Program-made: the position numbers and the translations under genes | Notes under the pieces: model-generated | Database searches by the model: none | Seen by the model: only the letters and a program-made list of their open reading frames with translations | What the model was told of the DNA's origin: nothing | Origin: Rhodococcus_G sp042879035 | GTDB taxonomy: Bacteria; Actinomycetota; Actinomycetes; Mycobacteriales; Mycobacteriaceae | Assembly (NCBI RefSeq): GCF_042879035.1 | Contig: NZ_JBIAOU010000015.1 | Span: forward strand, 50,300-114,299 | Length of the DNA: 64,000 bases | Direction: 5' to 3' | Shown here: positions 35,159 to 43,645 of the stretch, piece by piece | Position numbering within the stretch: the first letter of the stretch is position 1 | How the letters are laid out: every line of letters starts with the position of its first letter

Positions 35159-35199
35159 CGCGTACCGGCCCGCGACCCGCCCGTCAGCGGCCGATGCGA

Positions 35200-36003
35200 G
35201 CGTAGGACGCCAGCGCGTCGAGCGGCTTCGTGGGGACGGCATCCCGGCGATCGCGGCCGGACGCGACCCGGCGCGGGCGGACCGGGTGGTGGACCTGACC
35301 GACCCGGCCTCACTCGTCGCGGCACTGGACGACGTGTCGATCCTGGTGAACTGCGCGGGCGCCGAGAACCCGGGCGCTCGCGGCGTCCGTCGCCGAGCGC
35401 GGCATTCCGTTCGTCGACATCACCGCGGCGTCGTCGTACGCGCGGACGCTCGAATCCGTCGACGGGCCGGTGCTGCTCGGTGTCGGTATCGCGCCCGGAC
35501 TGTCGAGTCTGCTGGCCGTCGAGGCCGCGAAGTCCGGAGGACGACGTCGCAATCTCCCTCGGCGCCGGCGAGACGCACCGCGCGGCGGCGACCGCGTGGA
35601 CGTACGGCCCTGCCGGTGAGCACTTCCCCGACCCCGACGGTTCGCGTGTGCGCAACTACATCCGCCCGACCCGCTTCGTTGTTCCCGGCCTGCCGCGATT
35701 CCCTGTGCTGCGCACCGGCTTCGCCGATCAGCACCGACTGACCAGCGACCTCGGGCACACACCTTCGTCTCGATTCTCGGCTCGCCACGGTCGGCCTGGC
35801 CGCACTGACGTGGATGCCGCGGGCGGCCCGTTGGGCGCCCGCCGGCGCGATGCCGGGCGGCGACGGATGGGTCGTCGCGGCGCGGCGTTGGCATCCGGTG
35901 TCGGTGGCGGTGGCGTCCGATCGAACGACCCACATGGCTGCACCACATGACCGATCTCGCGGCCCTCACCCCCGCGCTGCGGACCGCCGGCATCAGCGTC
36001 TGA
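35200..36003 (+). pseudogene. Saccharopine dehydrogenase-like (trans-acting enoyl reductase family) oxidoreductase, decayed
   Basis: Homology can be followed only by switching frames at least three times: GIPAIAAGRDPARADRVVDLTDPASLVAAL with ILVNCAG (Rossmann half), then GIPFVDITAASSYAR and LLGVGIAPGLSSLLAVEAA in a second frame, DDVAISLGAG with VRNYIRPTRFVVPGLP in a third, then WMPRAARWAPAG in another. The N-terminal nucleotide-binding glycine loop is missing. The order and motifs are those of saccharopine-dehydrogenase-like NAD(P) enzymes. It is a dead gene with 5' truncation at about 35200, right after the terminator of the micropeptide unit. Confidence 0.7.
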
Positions 36004-36013
36004 CGGGTCCCGG

Positions 36014-36574
36014 TCAGATCCGGCCGAGCAACTCGTCCAGGTTGCGCCGGATCCGGGAAACCGGTGTGGCAGTGGGTTCGTCGTCGGCGAACCGGCGGCC
36101 CGACTCCGAGTCGAGGAAGTCGCGCGCCGCCTCCGCGGACGGGCGCAGGTGGTAGCCGGTCTCGAGCCAGAACCGGTTGCCGTGGCTGTCGAGCTCGACG
36201 AGGGGCCTCGGCAACGTGAAGAACGCGCCCGCCGCGTAGGTGCGGATGCGGTTGATGACGTCGCCGCCGAAGTGGACGTGCTGCATGGCGCGCAGGACGT
36301 CGGTGTCGTACTCGATGTCGAGGACGATGAATCCGGTGTCGCTGTCCGGGTCGTAGCCGACGGCGGGAACGGCCACCGCCGTGACGATCTCGAACCACCA
36401 CGCGTTGTTGTACTCGACGAAGAACGTCAGCGGCATCCGCGAGTCGTCGGACAGGGTCGTCTGCAGGTAGCCGTCGGCGAGGTCGTAGTGCTCGGCGAGG
36501 AACTGCCGGTCGCGGTAGCTCTGGGCGAAGGCCCGCATCAGGGCCAGCCGCTGGGTCGGATCGGGTGCGCTCAT
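36014..36574 (-). CDS. Conserved protein of unknown function
   Basis: The 186-residue cytosolic protein starts at ATG 36574; an upstream in-frame ATG at 36649 would add a non-conserved-looking Arg/Cys-rich leader. Protein-like features: YRDRQFLAEHYDLADGYLQTTL, then FFVEYNNAWWFEIV, alternating strands with DTGFIVLDIEYDTDVLRAMQHVHFGG, FFTLPRPLVELD and a basic C-terminal helix. There is no signal peptide and no known catalytic motif. I do not recognise the family. It overlaps nothing and is convergent with the decayed dehydrogenase. Confidence 0.6.
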   Translation of the reverse strand: MSAPDPTQRLALMRAFAQSYRDRQFLAEHYDLADGYLQTTLSDDSRMPLTFFVEYNNAWWFEIVTAVAVPAVGYDPDSDTGFIVLDIEYDTDVLRAMQHVHFGGDVINRIRTYAAGAFFTLPRPLVELDSHGNRFWLETGYHLRPSAEAARDFLDSESGRRFADDEPTATPVSRIRRNLDELLGRI

Positions 36575-36658
36575 GCGTCCGCCTCTCGGGTCTCCTCGGC
36601 AGCGTACGCAGACACCCGGCCGCACGCAGGGCGTCCGGCCGGTTCCCACTACGCATGT

Positions 36659-36745
36659 CTACAGCGTGTCGACCCACGCGATGCGGTCCGAGGACAACGA
36701 GAAGGTGTCCGCGAACAGCACGACGTAGGTGCCCGGCGCGGCTCC
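36659..36745 (-). pseudogene. C-terminal fragment of an unidentified gene
   Basis: On the minus strand, GAAPGTYVVLFADTFSLSSDRIAWVDTL followed by a stop (36659-36661) reads as the end of a beta-rich protein. Upstream of about 36745 the sequence belongs to an opposite-strand fragment, so the rest is lost. Confidence 0.4.
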
Positions 36746-36750
36746 GCAGC

Positions 36751-37209
36751 GACGTCACCATCCGCAACCTCGGCGACAAGCAGAACGACTTCATCGCCGG
36801 CTGCGGCAGCACCGACAGCAGTGCCTCGGAAGAGTCGGCGACCACGACAACGGCACCACCGACGACGGCATCGACGACTGTGCCGAGTACGCGGCCGATC
36901 ACATCGACCGTCCCGGTCGCGGCACCGGCCTCGGTGATCGCCACACCCGAACCCACCGCCGTTGCAGCTGCACCCGTCACCGCGACGATGCCGAATGTCA
37001 TGTGCATGAACCTTCAGGCGGCACAGGATCGCCTTCAGCTGGCAGGCGTCTTCTTTTCACGCAGTGCCGATGCGACAGGCGCGGGCCGACGCCAGCTCGT
37101 CGATTCGAACTGGATCGTGGTCGGGCAGACCCCTCTCCCCGGCGCGCCCGTCTCGGAGGCCGAAGCTGTCCTCTCCGTGGTCAAGATCGGCGAACCCAGC
37201 CGCTGCTGA
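36751..37209 (+). pseudogene. 5'-truncated secreted protein with PASTA-like domain
   Basis: An open frame of about 150 residues without a credible start: TIRNLGDKQNDFIAGCGS, a Thr/Pro/Ala linker (TTTTAPPTTASTTVPSTRP), then one PASTA-like repeat (NLQAAQDRLQLAGVFFSRSADATG...WIVVGQTPLPGAPVSEAEAVLSVVKIGEP), ending SRC-stop. PASTA domains bind cell-wall fragments or beta-lactams, so the parent was probably an exported envelope protein. The 5' end is fused at about 36748 to the 3' end of an opposite-strand gene, with no signal peptide or ribosome-binding site, so it is likely silent. Confidence 0.55.
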
Positions 37210-37586
37210 CCACCGACTCCGCTCGGTGGACCCCGCGACAGTCTGTCGACACACTGCGGGAGCAGCGGCTCGACAGGTTGAATCTCGCAGGGGCCCGGCG
37301 TCGGTGACGTGAGGGCAATCCACCGCACCCTCGCCGTTCTTCGCACGCTCGGCGCCCGCACCCGCGCGCCCTCGCCGCGCTGCGCGCCCGGGTCGGTAAC
37401 TGCGGGGCCCACCGGCCCCAAGGTCGTTCCCAGGTGATTCACAGCCGGATCGATCCGGGCTCCCAGCCCGGTCGTCGACACTGAACAGGCGCGCGGTGGT
37501 GGCAGCCCACGCGTACTCCGCAACCGCAGCGGGGCGTGACCTCGGGGCTTCCGGGTTCCCACCTCCGCGTACCCGAGGAACCGCCG
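37210..37586. other. Noncoding gap upstream of the flavin electron-transfer operon
   Basis: No supported gene in these 377 bp. A CGAGGAACCGCC site precedes the next ATG. Several runs of alternating C/G tracts (37320-37400) give spurious open frames. I could not identify promoter boxes with confidence. Confidence 0.4.
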
Positions 37587-39023
37587 ATGCGAACCGAATC
37601 GATGTCGCCCGTGCAAGCGCACCCACGGCGAAGCGAACCAGCCAGGACGGAGAACCCCACGGCCGATCCATTCCCAGCTCACCGGTTCGACACGGTCGTC
37701 CGGTACGGGGCCCTCGTCGCATTCTGGCTCAACCTGCTCGTGGTCACCTACTGGTGGACGGCCGGCGGCGGCATCCGGGATCTCGGGGCGGTCGACACCG
37801 CACTGACGTCCGTGGGACGCCTCGCAGGGCTGGTCTCCGCCGCACTGCTGCTCGTGCAGGTACTGCTGATCGCACGAATCCCCGTGCTGGAACGCGCTTT
37901 CGGGCAGGACGAGCTGATCGGTCTGCACCGCGTCGTCGGCATCACGTCGTTCGTCCTGATGGTCGGGCACGTCGGGATCATCACCTGGGGTTACGCCGGC
38001 GGTGACATCGCGGACGTGCCGTCGATGCTGTGGGACCTGACCGTCGACTACCCCGGGATGCTGCTGGCCGTCGCCGGCACCCTGCTTCTGCTGATGATCG
38101 TGGTCACCAGTGTCCGGCCGGTCCGCGACCGCCTGCGGTACGAGTCCTGGCACCTGCTGCACCTCTACGCGTACCTCGGCGTGGGGTTGGCGTTGCCGCA
38201 TCAGCTGTGGACAGGGCAGGAATTCCTCGCCTCCGCCGCGGCGACGATCTACTGGTGGACGCTGTGGGCACTCGCCGCGGCCGCCGTCCTCGTCTGGCGT
38301 GTCGGACTGCCCGTCTGGCGCAACGCCCGGCACCGACTGCGCGTCACCGCCGTCGTTCCCGAGGGGAACGGGGTCGTCTCGGTCCACATGGCCGGCCGGG
38401 CGCTCGACCGGTTGCCCGCGGATGCGGGTCAGTTCTTCCAGTGGCGTTTCGTCGACGGTCCCGGGTGGACCCGTGCGAACCCGTACTCGCTGTCGGCGGC
38501 TCCGGACGGTCGGAGCCTGCGGATCTCCGTCAAGGACCTCGGCGACGGCAGCGCCCGCACCCAGGCCCTGACACCGGGTACTCCGGTGCTGTTCGAAGGC
38601 CCGTACGGTCGGCTGTCGGGTCGGGCTCGCAGCGCGCGTCGGGTCGCGTTGATCGGCGCCGGCGTCGGTGCCACCCCGTTGCGGGCGCTGGCCGAGGGAC
38701 TCGACTACGGGCCCGGCGAGGCGACTCTCCTGCTCCGCTACACCACCGACCCGCTGTTCGTCCGGGAACTGCAGGACCTGTCCGCCCGGCGAGGCCTGCA
38801 GATCGTGTGGCTCCCCGGCCCGCGGCGGAGTCCCGGGTCGTGGCTCGGCAACGGTATGGGTGAGGTGGACGACCGCACCGCGCTGACGTACTGGGCCCCC
38901 GACATCGCCGACCGTGACGTCTACGTCTGCGGCCCCGAACCGTGGACGGATCTGGTCCGCCGAACCAGCCGCGCGGCCGGTGTTCCCGCCGGCCGCATCC
39001 ACACCGAGAATTTCGGATGGTGA
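37587..39023 (+). CDS. Ferric reductase-like transmembrane flavoprotein (FNR/NADPH-oxidase type)
   Basis: This 478-residue protein has about six transmembrane helices in the first 240 residues with ferric-reductase histidines (GLHRVVGITSFVLMVGHVGI and WHLLHLYAYLGVGLALPHQLW), which should ligate two hemes. A cytosolic FAD/NAD(P)H reductase half follows: RANPYSLSAAPDG (FAD), LIGAGVGATPLRALAEGL (NAD(P) glycine loop) and VYVCGPEPWTD. It moves electrons from NAD(P)H across the membrane. An FMN-binding protein and ApbE follow directly, so the extracytoplasmic acceptor is probably the flavinylated partner rather than free iron. Confidence 0.9.
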   Translation: MRTESMSPVQAHPRRSEPARTENPTADPFPAHRFDTVVRYGALVAFWLNLLVVTYWWTAGGGIRDLGAVDTALTSVGRLAGLVSAALLLVQVLLIARIPVLERAFGQDELIGLHRVVGITSFVLMVGHVGIITWGYAGGDIADVPSMLWDLTVDYPGMLLAVAGTLLLLMIVVTSVRPVRDRLRYESWHLLHLYAYLGVGLALPHQLWTGQEFLASAAATIYWWTLWALAAAAVLVWRVGLPVWRNARHRLRVTAVVPEGNGVVSVHMAGRALDRLPADAGQFFQWRFVDGPGWTRANPYSLSAAPDGRSLRISVKDLGDGSARTQALTPGTPVLFEGPYGRLSGRARSARRVALIGAGVGATPLRALAEGLDYGPGEATLLLRYTTDPLFVRELQDLSARRGLQIVWLPGPRRSPGSWLGNGMGEVDDRTALTYWAPDIADRDVYVCGPEPWTDLVRRTSRAAGVPAGRIHTENFGW

Positions 39024-39030
39024 CGTCGCG

Positions 39031-39519
39031 ATGAGGAAGATCGTCCTGTGGCTGATGGCCACGATCACGACCGGTGTCCTGCTGTTCGGCTATCACACGT
39101 CCACCGAGGGGCCGATCGATTCAGCGTCTGCCACGGTTGACACGGCTGCGGTGGTGTCGGGCAGTCCCGAGGGCACCGGCTCCCCCGCCGCGGACGCGTC
39201 GTCGGCGCCCGTTGCGTCGGCAGGTGGTCCGGAACCGTCGGCGTCCTCCACGATCGTCGGCCCGGCAGCCGATACCCGTTGGGGTCCGGTGCAGGTGCAG
39301 ATCGTGGTGTCGGGCGGCACGATCACCGATGTCACCGTCCCGGTGGCTCCGGCCAACAACAACAAGGACAAGCAGATCAACGCCCGCGCGTTGCCGGTCC
39401 TGATCGACGAGACCCTCGACGCGCAGAGCACCGACATCGACATGGTCAGCGGTGCGACGGTCACCAGCGAGGGGTACGTGGAGTCCCTGCAGGCGGCGCT
39501 CGACGAGGCCGGGCTGTGA
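39031..39519 (+). CDS. Exported FMN-binding domain protein, covalent flavinylation target
   Basis: The 162-residue protein has an N-terminal membrane anchor/signal (MRKIVLWLMATITTGVLLFG), a Ser/Ala/Pro-rich linker, then an FMN-binding domain as in NqrC/RnfG: VQIVVSGGTITDVTVPVAPANN and the flavinylation motif SGAT (DMVSGATVTSEGY), whose Thr accepts FMN. It is encoded seven bp after the ferric reductase-like gene and overlaps apbE. It should carry electrons outside the cytoplasmic membrane. Confidence 0.9.
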   Translation: MRKIVLWLMATITTGVLLFGYHTSTEGPIDSASATVDTAAVVSGSPEGTGSPAADASSAPVASAGGPEPSASSTIVGPAADTRWGPVQVQIVVSGGTITDVTVPVAPANNNKDKQINARALPVLIDETLDAQSTDIDMVSGATVTSEGYVESLQAALDEAGL

Positions 39520-40310
39520 GCGGCGGCGACGGCACCCGCCGCTGTGTCGAGCAGGTGATGGGGATGCCGATCAGCCTGGCGCTTCGCGGCAGACATGCCG
39601 CCGACGACGCGGGGCTCCGCGCGTGGCACGAGGTGCTCGAGTCGCTTCGTGAAGCGGACCGGCTGTTCAGTTCGTTCCGCGCGGACTCGTTCGTGTCCCG
39701 GTTGATTCGCGGGGAGGAGGGCACGGATCGGCTGCCGCCGGCGGTGGCGGAGGTGTTCGCGCTCGGCGACCGCGCGGAACGGGAATCGGGTGGTGCGTTC
39801 GCGATCCGCCGACCCGGTCCGGCCGGCGGCACGGTTCTCGATCCCTGTGGGGTCGTGAAGGGGTGGGCGGTGGAGCGGGCCGCCGAGTTCCTGCGCGCGC
39901 TCGACGAGACCGATTTCTGCCTGTCCGCGGGCGGTGACATGACGTGTCGGACGCATGATCCGGCTGCGGCGCCGTGGCGTATCGGCATCGAGAACCCGTT
40001 GGACACGAGCCGGCTGGTTGCGGTGGTGCCGATTCACACCGGTGCCGTCGCGACCTCGGGCACCGCGCATCGTGGCAGTCATCTGGTGGATGCCCGCACA
40101 GGTCGTCCACCGACGGGCGTCGCGTCGGTCACCGTCATCGGTGAGTCCCTGACGTGGGCGGACATCGACGCCACGGCGGCGTATGCGCGGGGCGCCGATG
40201 CGGCGCGGTGGCTGTCCTCACGACCGGATCCGAATTTTCTGGTGGTGTGGGCGGACGGGTCGACGGCGACGCCGGGGTGCGTCGGGGCGAGCGTGGTGGG
40301 TGAGGAATAG
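39516..40310 (+). CDS. apbE: FAD:protein FMN transferase
   Basis: The 264-residue enzyme attaches FMN from FAD to the Thr of SGAT motifs. ApbE features: VEQVMGMPISLALRG at the N-terminus, DRLFSSFRADSFVSRL, LDPCGVVKGWAVERA, FCLSAGGDM and ATSGTAHRGSHLVDARTG. The N-terminus has no obvious signal peptide, unlike many ApbE proteins, so the modification may happen before or during export of the partner. The GTG start at 39516 overlaps the partner's stop (GTGA), which implies coupled translation of enzyme and substrate. Confidence 0.92.
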   Translation: MSGGDGTRRCVEQVMGMPISLALRGRHAADDAGLRAWHEVLESLREADRLFSSFRADSFVSRLIRGEEGTDRLPPAVAEVFALGDRAERESGGAFAIRRPGPAGGTVLDPCGVVKGWAVERAAEFLRALDETDFCLSAGGDMTCRTHDPAAAPWRIGIENPLDTSRLVAVVPIHTGAVATSGTAHRGSHLVDARTGRPPTGVASVTVIGESLTWADIDATAAYARGADAARWLSSRPDPNFLVVWADGSTATPGCVGASVVGEE

Positions 40311-40392
40311 CGGCTCGACCTGGGATGTTGAAGGTTGCAGTGCCTCGCATCGTGAATGTGCGGGGCAATCCTCTGAGGAAAGGGCCGCGACC

Positions 40393-40671
40393 GTGACGCA
40401 TCGCATCGAGCACAAGCCGGAGCAGAACCGTTTCGAGATCTTCGTCGACGACAGGGTCGCCGGTCACGCCGACTACACCGTCTTCGGCGAGGTCCGGGAT
40501 TTCGACCACACGGTCACGGACCCCGCGTTCCGCGGGCAGGGCCTGGCGGGCAAGCTCGTCGCTGCCGCCCTGGACGCCACCCGCGCCGACGGCTTGAAGA
40601 TCGCCACCTCCTGCTCGTATGTGGACACCTTCGTCGCACGCAACCCGGAGTACAAGGACCTCGTCGCCTGA
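40393..40671 (+). CDS. GNAT-like N-acetyltransferase, YjdJ/Gtn10 type
   Basis: The 92-residue single-domain acyltransferase has FEIFVDDRVAGHADY, HTVTDPAFRGQGLAGKLVAAALDATRADGLKI with the acetyl-CoA loop (RGQGLAGKL), and SCSYVDTFVARNPEYKDLV. This is the short GNAT group found across bacteria, with unknown acceptor. The GTG start at 40393 is preceded by GAGGAAAGGG at good spacing. The C-terminus is complete; directly after its stop a truncated opposite-strand gene ends. Confidence 0.85.
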   Translation: MTHRIEHKPEQNRFEIFVDDRVAGHADYTVFGEVRDFDHTVTDPAFRGQGLAGKLVAAALDATRADGLKIATSCSYVDTFVARNPEYKDLVA

Positions 40672-40878
40672 CTCGCGACTGTCAGACCGAGGTTGACGGC
40701 CACGACGTCCGCGTCGAGGTCGTCGCTTCGGTCGGCCGGCGTCGTGATGGTCAGTTGGGTGAGGAACATTCCGGTGGGAGTCGTCGTCACGACGTAGCGG
40801 GTGGTGGCGTCGAGTGTCCAGTCCTCGACCGTCGGCCGCCGCGAGGAGCGACGCCGGATGCGACACCGTGAGACTCAT
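40672..40878 (-). pseudogene. LpqN/LpqT-like or ESX-associated protein, frameshifted and 3'-truncated
   Basis: Starting at ATG 40878, which overlaps the stop of the WXG-like gene (ATGA), MSLTVSHPASLLAA is followed in another frame by TVEDWTLDATTRYVVTTTPTGMFLTQLTITTPADRSDDLDADVV. So one frameshift lies near 40830. The homology ends at the 3' end of the GNAT gene, showing a C-terminal deletion. Such proteins often pair with WXG-like proteins in Rhodococcus. Confidence 0.6.
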
Positions 40879-41177
40879 GCCGGTGCATCCATGGTGTGCC
40901 GTGCGCCGGTGAAGTCGGCTTCGCTGACGTCGTAGTCGGCGGCGTTGCCGCGGGCGATGCGGGCGATGCGGGCGATCTCGCCGAGCATTCGGCACACGTT
41001 CCGCAGCCCGACCGCTGTCGCGCCCAGCCCAGCTGTGCACACGTCGTCGAATGCCGTGCCCGGCAGCGCCCCCTGCGCATCGGCGAACGGCGAACTCACG
41101 TCCACCGACGCGAGCGATCTCGACACCTCCGACACCGACTCCGCGAACGATCGCAGCATGTCGGGATCAACCTTCAT
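40875..41177 (-). CDS. WXG100-like (DUF2580/ESX-1 secretion-associated) protein
   Basis: The 100-residue helical protein MKVDPDMLRSFAESVSEVSRSLASVDVSS...CRMLGEIARIARIARGNAADYDVSEADF ends with the type VII-like YxxxD/E signal (YDVSEAD). It has no signal peptide, and the length fits WXG100-type and DUF2580 proteins, although a central WxG is not visible. ATG 41177 was chosen over 41240 because KVDP-type N-termini are typical. Its partner gene downstream is broken. Confidence 0.7.
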   Translation of the reverse strand: MKVDPDMLRSFAESVSEVSRSLASVDVSSPFADAQGALPGTAFDDVCTAGLGATAVGLRNVCRMLGEIARIARIARGNAADYDVSEADFTGARHTMDAPA

Positions 41178-41323
41178 CGGCACAACGCCCCCAACGTCGA
41201 TTCCCGGGCGAGACAGTAGCGCACCCGTCCGACAGACCACATCGCACGTCGGTTCGACCGGTTTTCCTCCTCCTCGCCAGGCGCGTTGTGCAGAATGGTC
41301 GTTAACTACAGTCAGGAGGACCC

Positions 41324-41893
41324 ATGTCGGTAGCCGAGCGGATCATCGTCGAGCAGCGCGCGTCGGTGGACGAGGCGCAGGCGGTGTTCGACGACGCCGC
41401 GCCCGTCGACCCCGACTTCATGATCGGAACCTGGCGGGGCGCCGAGCTGCGGACCGGCAACAAGATGGACGGCATGCTCGACGCCAGCGGGTGGTGGGGC
41501 AAGCAGTTCGTGGACGCGGAAACCGTTCACCCCCTGCTGTTTCCGTCTTCCGACGGCCGGTCGCTGTGGGCGCTGGATCCGAAGCGGGTGCCGTTCACTC
41601 TCCTGACGGCCGATGTCGTGCCGTCGTTCGACGGCAAGGACCTGTCGAAGCTCGTCACCACCGCTCGGCCGCTCGTGGCGACGCGGAAGCCCAAGGCGCG
41701 ACTGCGCACCACCAACTTCCGCGGCGTCGACACCGCGACGATGATCTACGACGCCCATCCCATCAACGACGTGTTCCGCCGCATCGACGACGACACCGTC
41801 ATCGGCTGGATGGACCTGCGCGACGCGGAGCGGCCGCACTTCTTCTCCCTACGCCGCGACGACTCACTCCCGGTCCGCGCCTCCTCGCGCTGA
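41324..41893 (+). CDS. GXWXG/DUF4334 family protein
   Basis: The 189-residue product has the N-terminal GXWXG domain (MIGTWRGAELRTGN) and the C-terminal DUF4334 domain (ARLRTTNFRGVDTATMIYDAHPINDVFRRIDDDTVIGWMDLRD). The pair forms a lipocalin-like beta barrel of unknown ligand. Cytosolic, with no signal peptide. AGGAGG lies nine bases before ATG 41324. Convergent with nadR, 14 bp between stops. Confidence 0.9.
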   Translation: MSVAERIIVEQRASVDEAQAVFDDAAPVDPDFMIGTWRGAELRTGNKMDGMLDASGWWGKQFVDAETVHPLLFPSSDGRSLWALDPKRVPFTLLTADVVPSFDGKDLSKLVTTARPLVATRKPKARLRTTNFRGVDTATMIYDAHPINDVFRRIDDDTVIGWMDLRDAERPHFFSLRRDDSLPVRASSR

Positions 41894-41907
41894 TCCAACC
41901 TCCGCCG

Positions 41908-42969
41908 TCACAGCGGATCCGCGAACGTCACGTTCAGGCGCAGCGCCTGGTCGGTGACACGCACGGCCAGGTCGACCCGGTCGGCGAGGCCGCCGGTCAG
42001 CAGCACCCACGACCGGCCGGCCGCGGTGAGTGCATCCTCGAACCAGCCGGTCATGTCCGCGCGGACGTGCTCGCCGTCGCGAATCCCGTCCTGCACGAAC
42101 GGAACTCCGACGTGGTCGGTGAGCAGGTACAGCGCGCGACGGTCCGGGGCGACTGCGTGCACGGACGTCCCGAGGTAGCGCCGCTCCCACACTGTCGTCG
42201 CGAAGGCGTCGGTGTCGCAGACAAGGACGGGTGACCCCGTGCGGGCAGCGGCGTCCTCGAGCCGCGTCTGCTCGGCAGCGATGCGCGCAAAGTCGGTGCC
42301 GGTCCACGTCAGGTCGTCCATCGACGCGTCCGGGTGCCGGCGTCGCAGCGCGTCGAGCTTGTCGTGCGTGGCCTGCCGCCCGTACTCGGGCACCCATTGC
42401 GTCCGGTTCCAGGCACTCCGGTAATGCCGGGCCAGCGCGCGGCTGACCGTGGTGGTGCCGGTCGACTCCGCGCCGACCACCACGATCCGAGTGGTGAGTC
42501 CGGCGCGGGCCGGGGCGTCGAGAGCCTCCCAGTGCCCGGCGAGGTCGGCGCGGCACGCGGTCCCCGAGACGGGATGCGCGACGCGTCCGGGGTCGACGCA
42601 GACGTGGACGGCCGAGAAGCGGTGCGCCAGTTCTTCTCCGTACTTCTCGCTGGAGACGACGGCGTCGACGGGCACCCGGGTGACACCCCGGACCGCGGCC
42701 CGCATCGCCGCCACCTGCGCCGCCCACACCGTCTCGGACCCGAGGTCCATCGGCGCGTCGCAGGCGATGCCGGTGACGGTCACCGACGGGTCGGCGGTGT
42801 GCGACTGCCGCATCCACGAGACCCGGTCGGCGAGGGGGATCGACTCGGCTGCCGACGCCATCACGACGACGGTGACGCGGTCGGCGACGGCGGCCGCCGA
42901 GCGAACGAGGTGGTGGTGCCCGGCGTGCGGCGGGTAGAACTTGCCGATGACGAGCGCGTGCCGGTACAT
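41908..42969 (-). CDS. nadR: NadR-like NMN adenylyltransferase/ribosylnicotinamide kinase
   Basis: The 353-residue two-domain NAD-salvage enzyme has an N-terminal nucleotidyltransferase with GKFYPPHAGHHHLV (HxGH) and SSEKYGEELAHRF. The C-terminal kinase has the P-loop GAESTGTTTVSRAL and EYGRQATHDK. The canonical P-loop Lys (GKT/S) is Thr here, so kinase activity is uncertain or uses another residue. There is no helix-turn-helix at the N-terminus, so unlike E. coli NadR it is not a repressor. It is downstream of and overlapping pnuC (TGATG), so imported nicotinamide riboside would go straight to NAD. Confidence 0.9.
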   Translation of the reverse strand: MYRHALVIGKFYPPHAGHHHLVRSAAAVADRVTVVVMASAAESIPLADRVSWMRQSHTADPSVTVTGIACDAPMDLGSETVWAAQVAAMRAAVRGVTRVPVDAVVSSEKYGEELAHRFSAVHVCVDPGRVAHPVSGTACRADLAGHWEALDAPARAGLTTRIVVVGAESTGTTTVSRALARHYRSAWNRTQWVPEYGRQATHDKLDALRRRHPDASMDDLTWTGTDFARIAAEQTRLEDAAARTGSPVLVCDTDAFATTVWERRYLGTSVHAVAPDRRALYLLTDHVGVPFVQDGIRDGEHVRADMTGWFEDALTAAGRSWVLLTGGLADRVDLAVRVTDQALRLNVTFADPL

Positions 42970-43595
42970 CACGCCACCGCCACCAGCTCGGGCGCGGCGA
43001 CCCGCGACCGCCGCCAGGCGATCAGCCCGCGGACGCACAGGATCAGGAAACCGGCGTAGAGCAGGGCCGTCAGCGTCAGGCCCTTGTGCACGTACAGCGG
43101 AATGTAAACCAGGTCGGCAGCGATCCACAGCAGCCACGATTCCCACCGTTTGGTCGCCTGCCCCCACGTCGCGAGCAGCGACAACACGGTGGTGACGGCG
43201 TCCCAGAACGGGACGGTCGAGTTCGTCGCGGTGTCGAGCAGCATCGTCAGCACGGCTGTGCCCGCGACACCGAGAGCAGCCAGCACCGCCCTCTCGCCGG
43301 CGCCGGTCCCCGCCACCGGCAGACGATCCCCGGCCGTGCCGCGAATCCAGTTGTGCCATCCCCAGATCGCGAGCGCGATGTAGATAATCTGCAGGGCGGA
43401 GTCGGCGTACAGGCCCGCGGTCGCGAACAGCAGGATCCAGACCAGGTTGTTGACGATCCCGATCGGCCAGTTCCACAGCGACTGCCGGCCGACCAGGTAG
43501 ACGCACAACGCGCCGGTGACGAAGCCAAGCACCTCCGCCCAGGTCGTCGCGGCGCCAAACGCGGTGAACGCCGTCGAGTTCAGGAAGGCGACCAT
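42969..43595 (-). CDS. pnuC: Nicotinamide riboside transporter PnuC
   Basis: The 208-residue membrane protein has seven hydrophobic segments and the PnuC signatures NWPIGIVNNLVW, ALQIIYIALAIWGWHNW and ESWLLWIAADLVYIPLYVHKGL. It imports nicotinamide riboside by facilitated diffusion, trapped by phosphorylation in the cytosol. ATG 43595 has GGGGG upstream. Its promoter contains the element at 43625-43643 shared with the ADP-ribosylglycohydrolase gene. Confidence 0.94.
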   Translation of the reverse strand: MVAFLNSTAFTAFGAATTWAEVLGFVTGALCVYLVGRQSLWNWPIGIVNNLVWILLFATAGLYADSALQIIYIALAIWGWHNWIRGTAGDRLPVAGTGAGERAVLAALGVAGTAVLTMLLDTATNSTVPFWDAVTTVLSLLATWGQATKRWESWLLWIAADLVYIPLYVHKGLTLTALLYAGFLILCVRGLIAWRRSRVAAPELVAVA

Positions 43596-43624
43596 CGTGT
43601 CCCCCTTTCGGTTGTCGAACCGAT

Positions 43625-43643
43625 TAGATCATTATTGCGCTAA
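43625..43643 (-). promoter_or_regulatory. pnuC-nadR promoter element TTAGCGCA-N5-GATCTA
   Basis: Read on the minus strand, TTAGCGCA-ATAAT-GATCTA ends 29 bp before the pnuC ATG. A TTGCCG box lies upstream (-35-like), and TCTAAT (-10-like) overlaps its end with an 18-bp spacer. The same 14 conserved bases with the same gap occur before the ADP-ribosylglycohydrolase gene at 61162-61180. CATTATTGCGCTAATG (43630-43645) is also a local inverted repeat. A NAD/ADP-ribose-responsive operator is inferred. Confidence 0.55.
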
Positions 43644-43645
43644 TG

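Noticed and set aside
37035..39068. Minus-strand open frame of 677 codons
   Set aside because: Antisense of the ferric-reductase-like gene; no domains, and biased composition.
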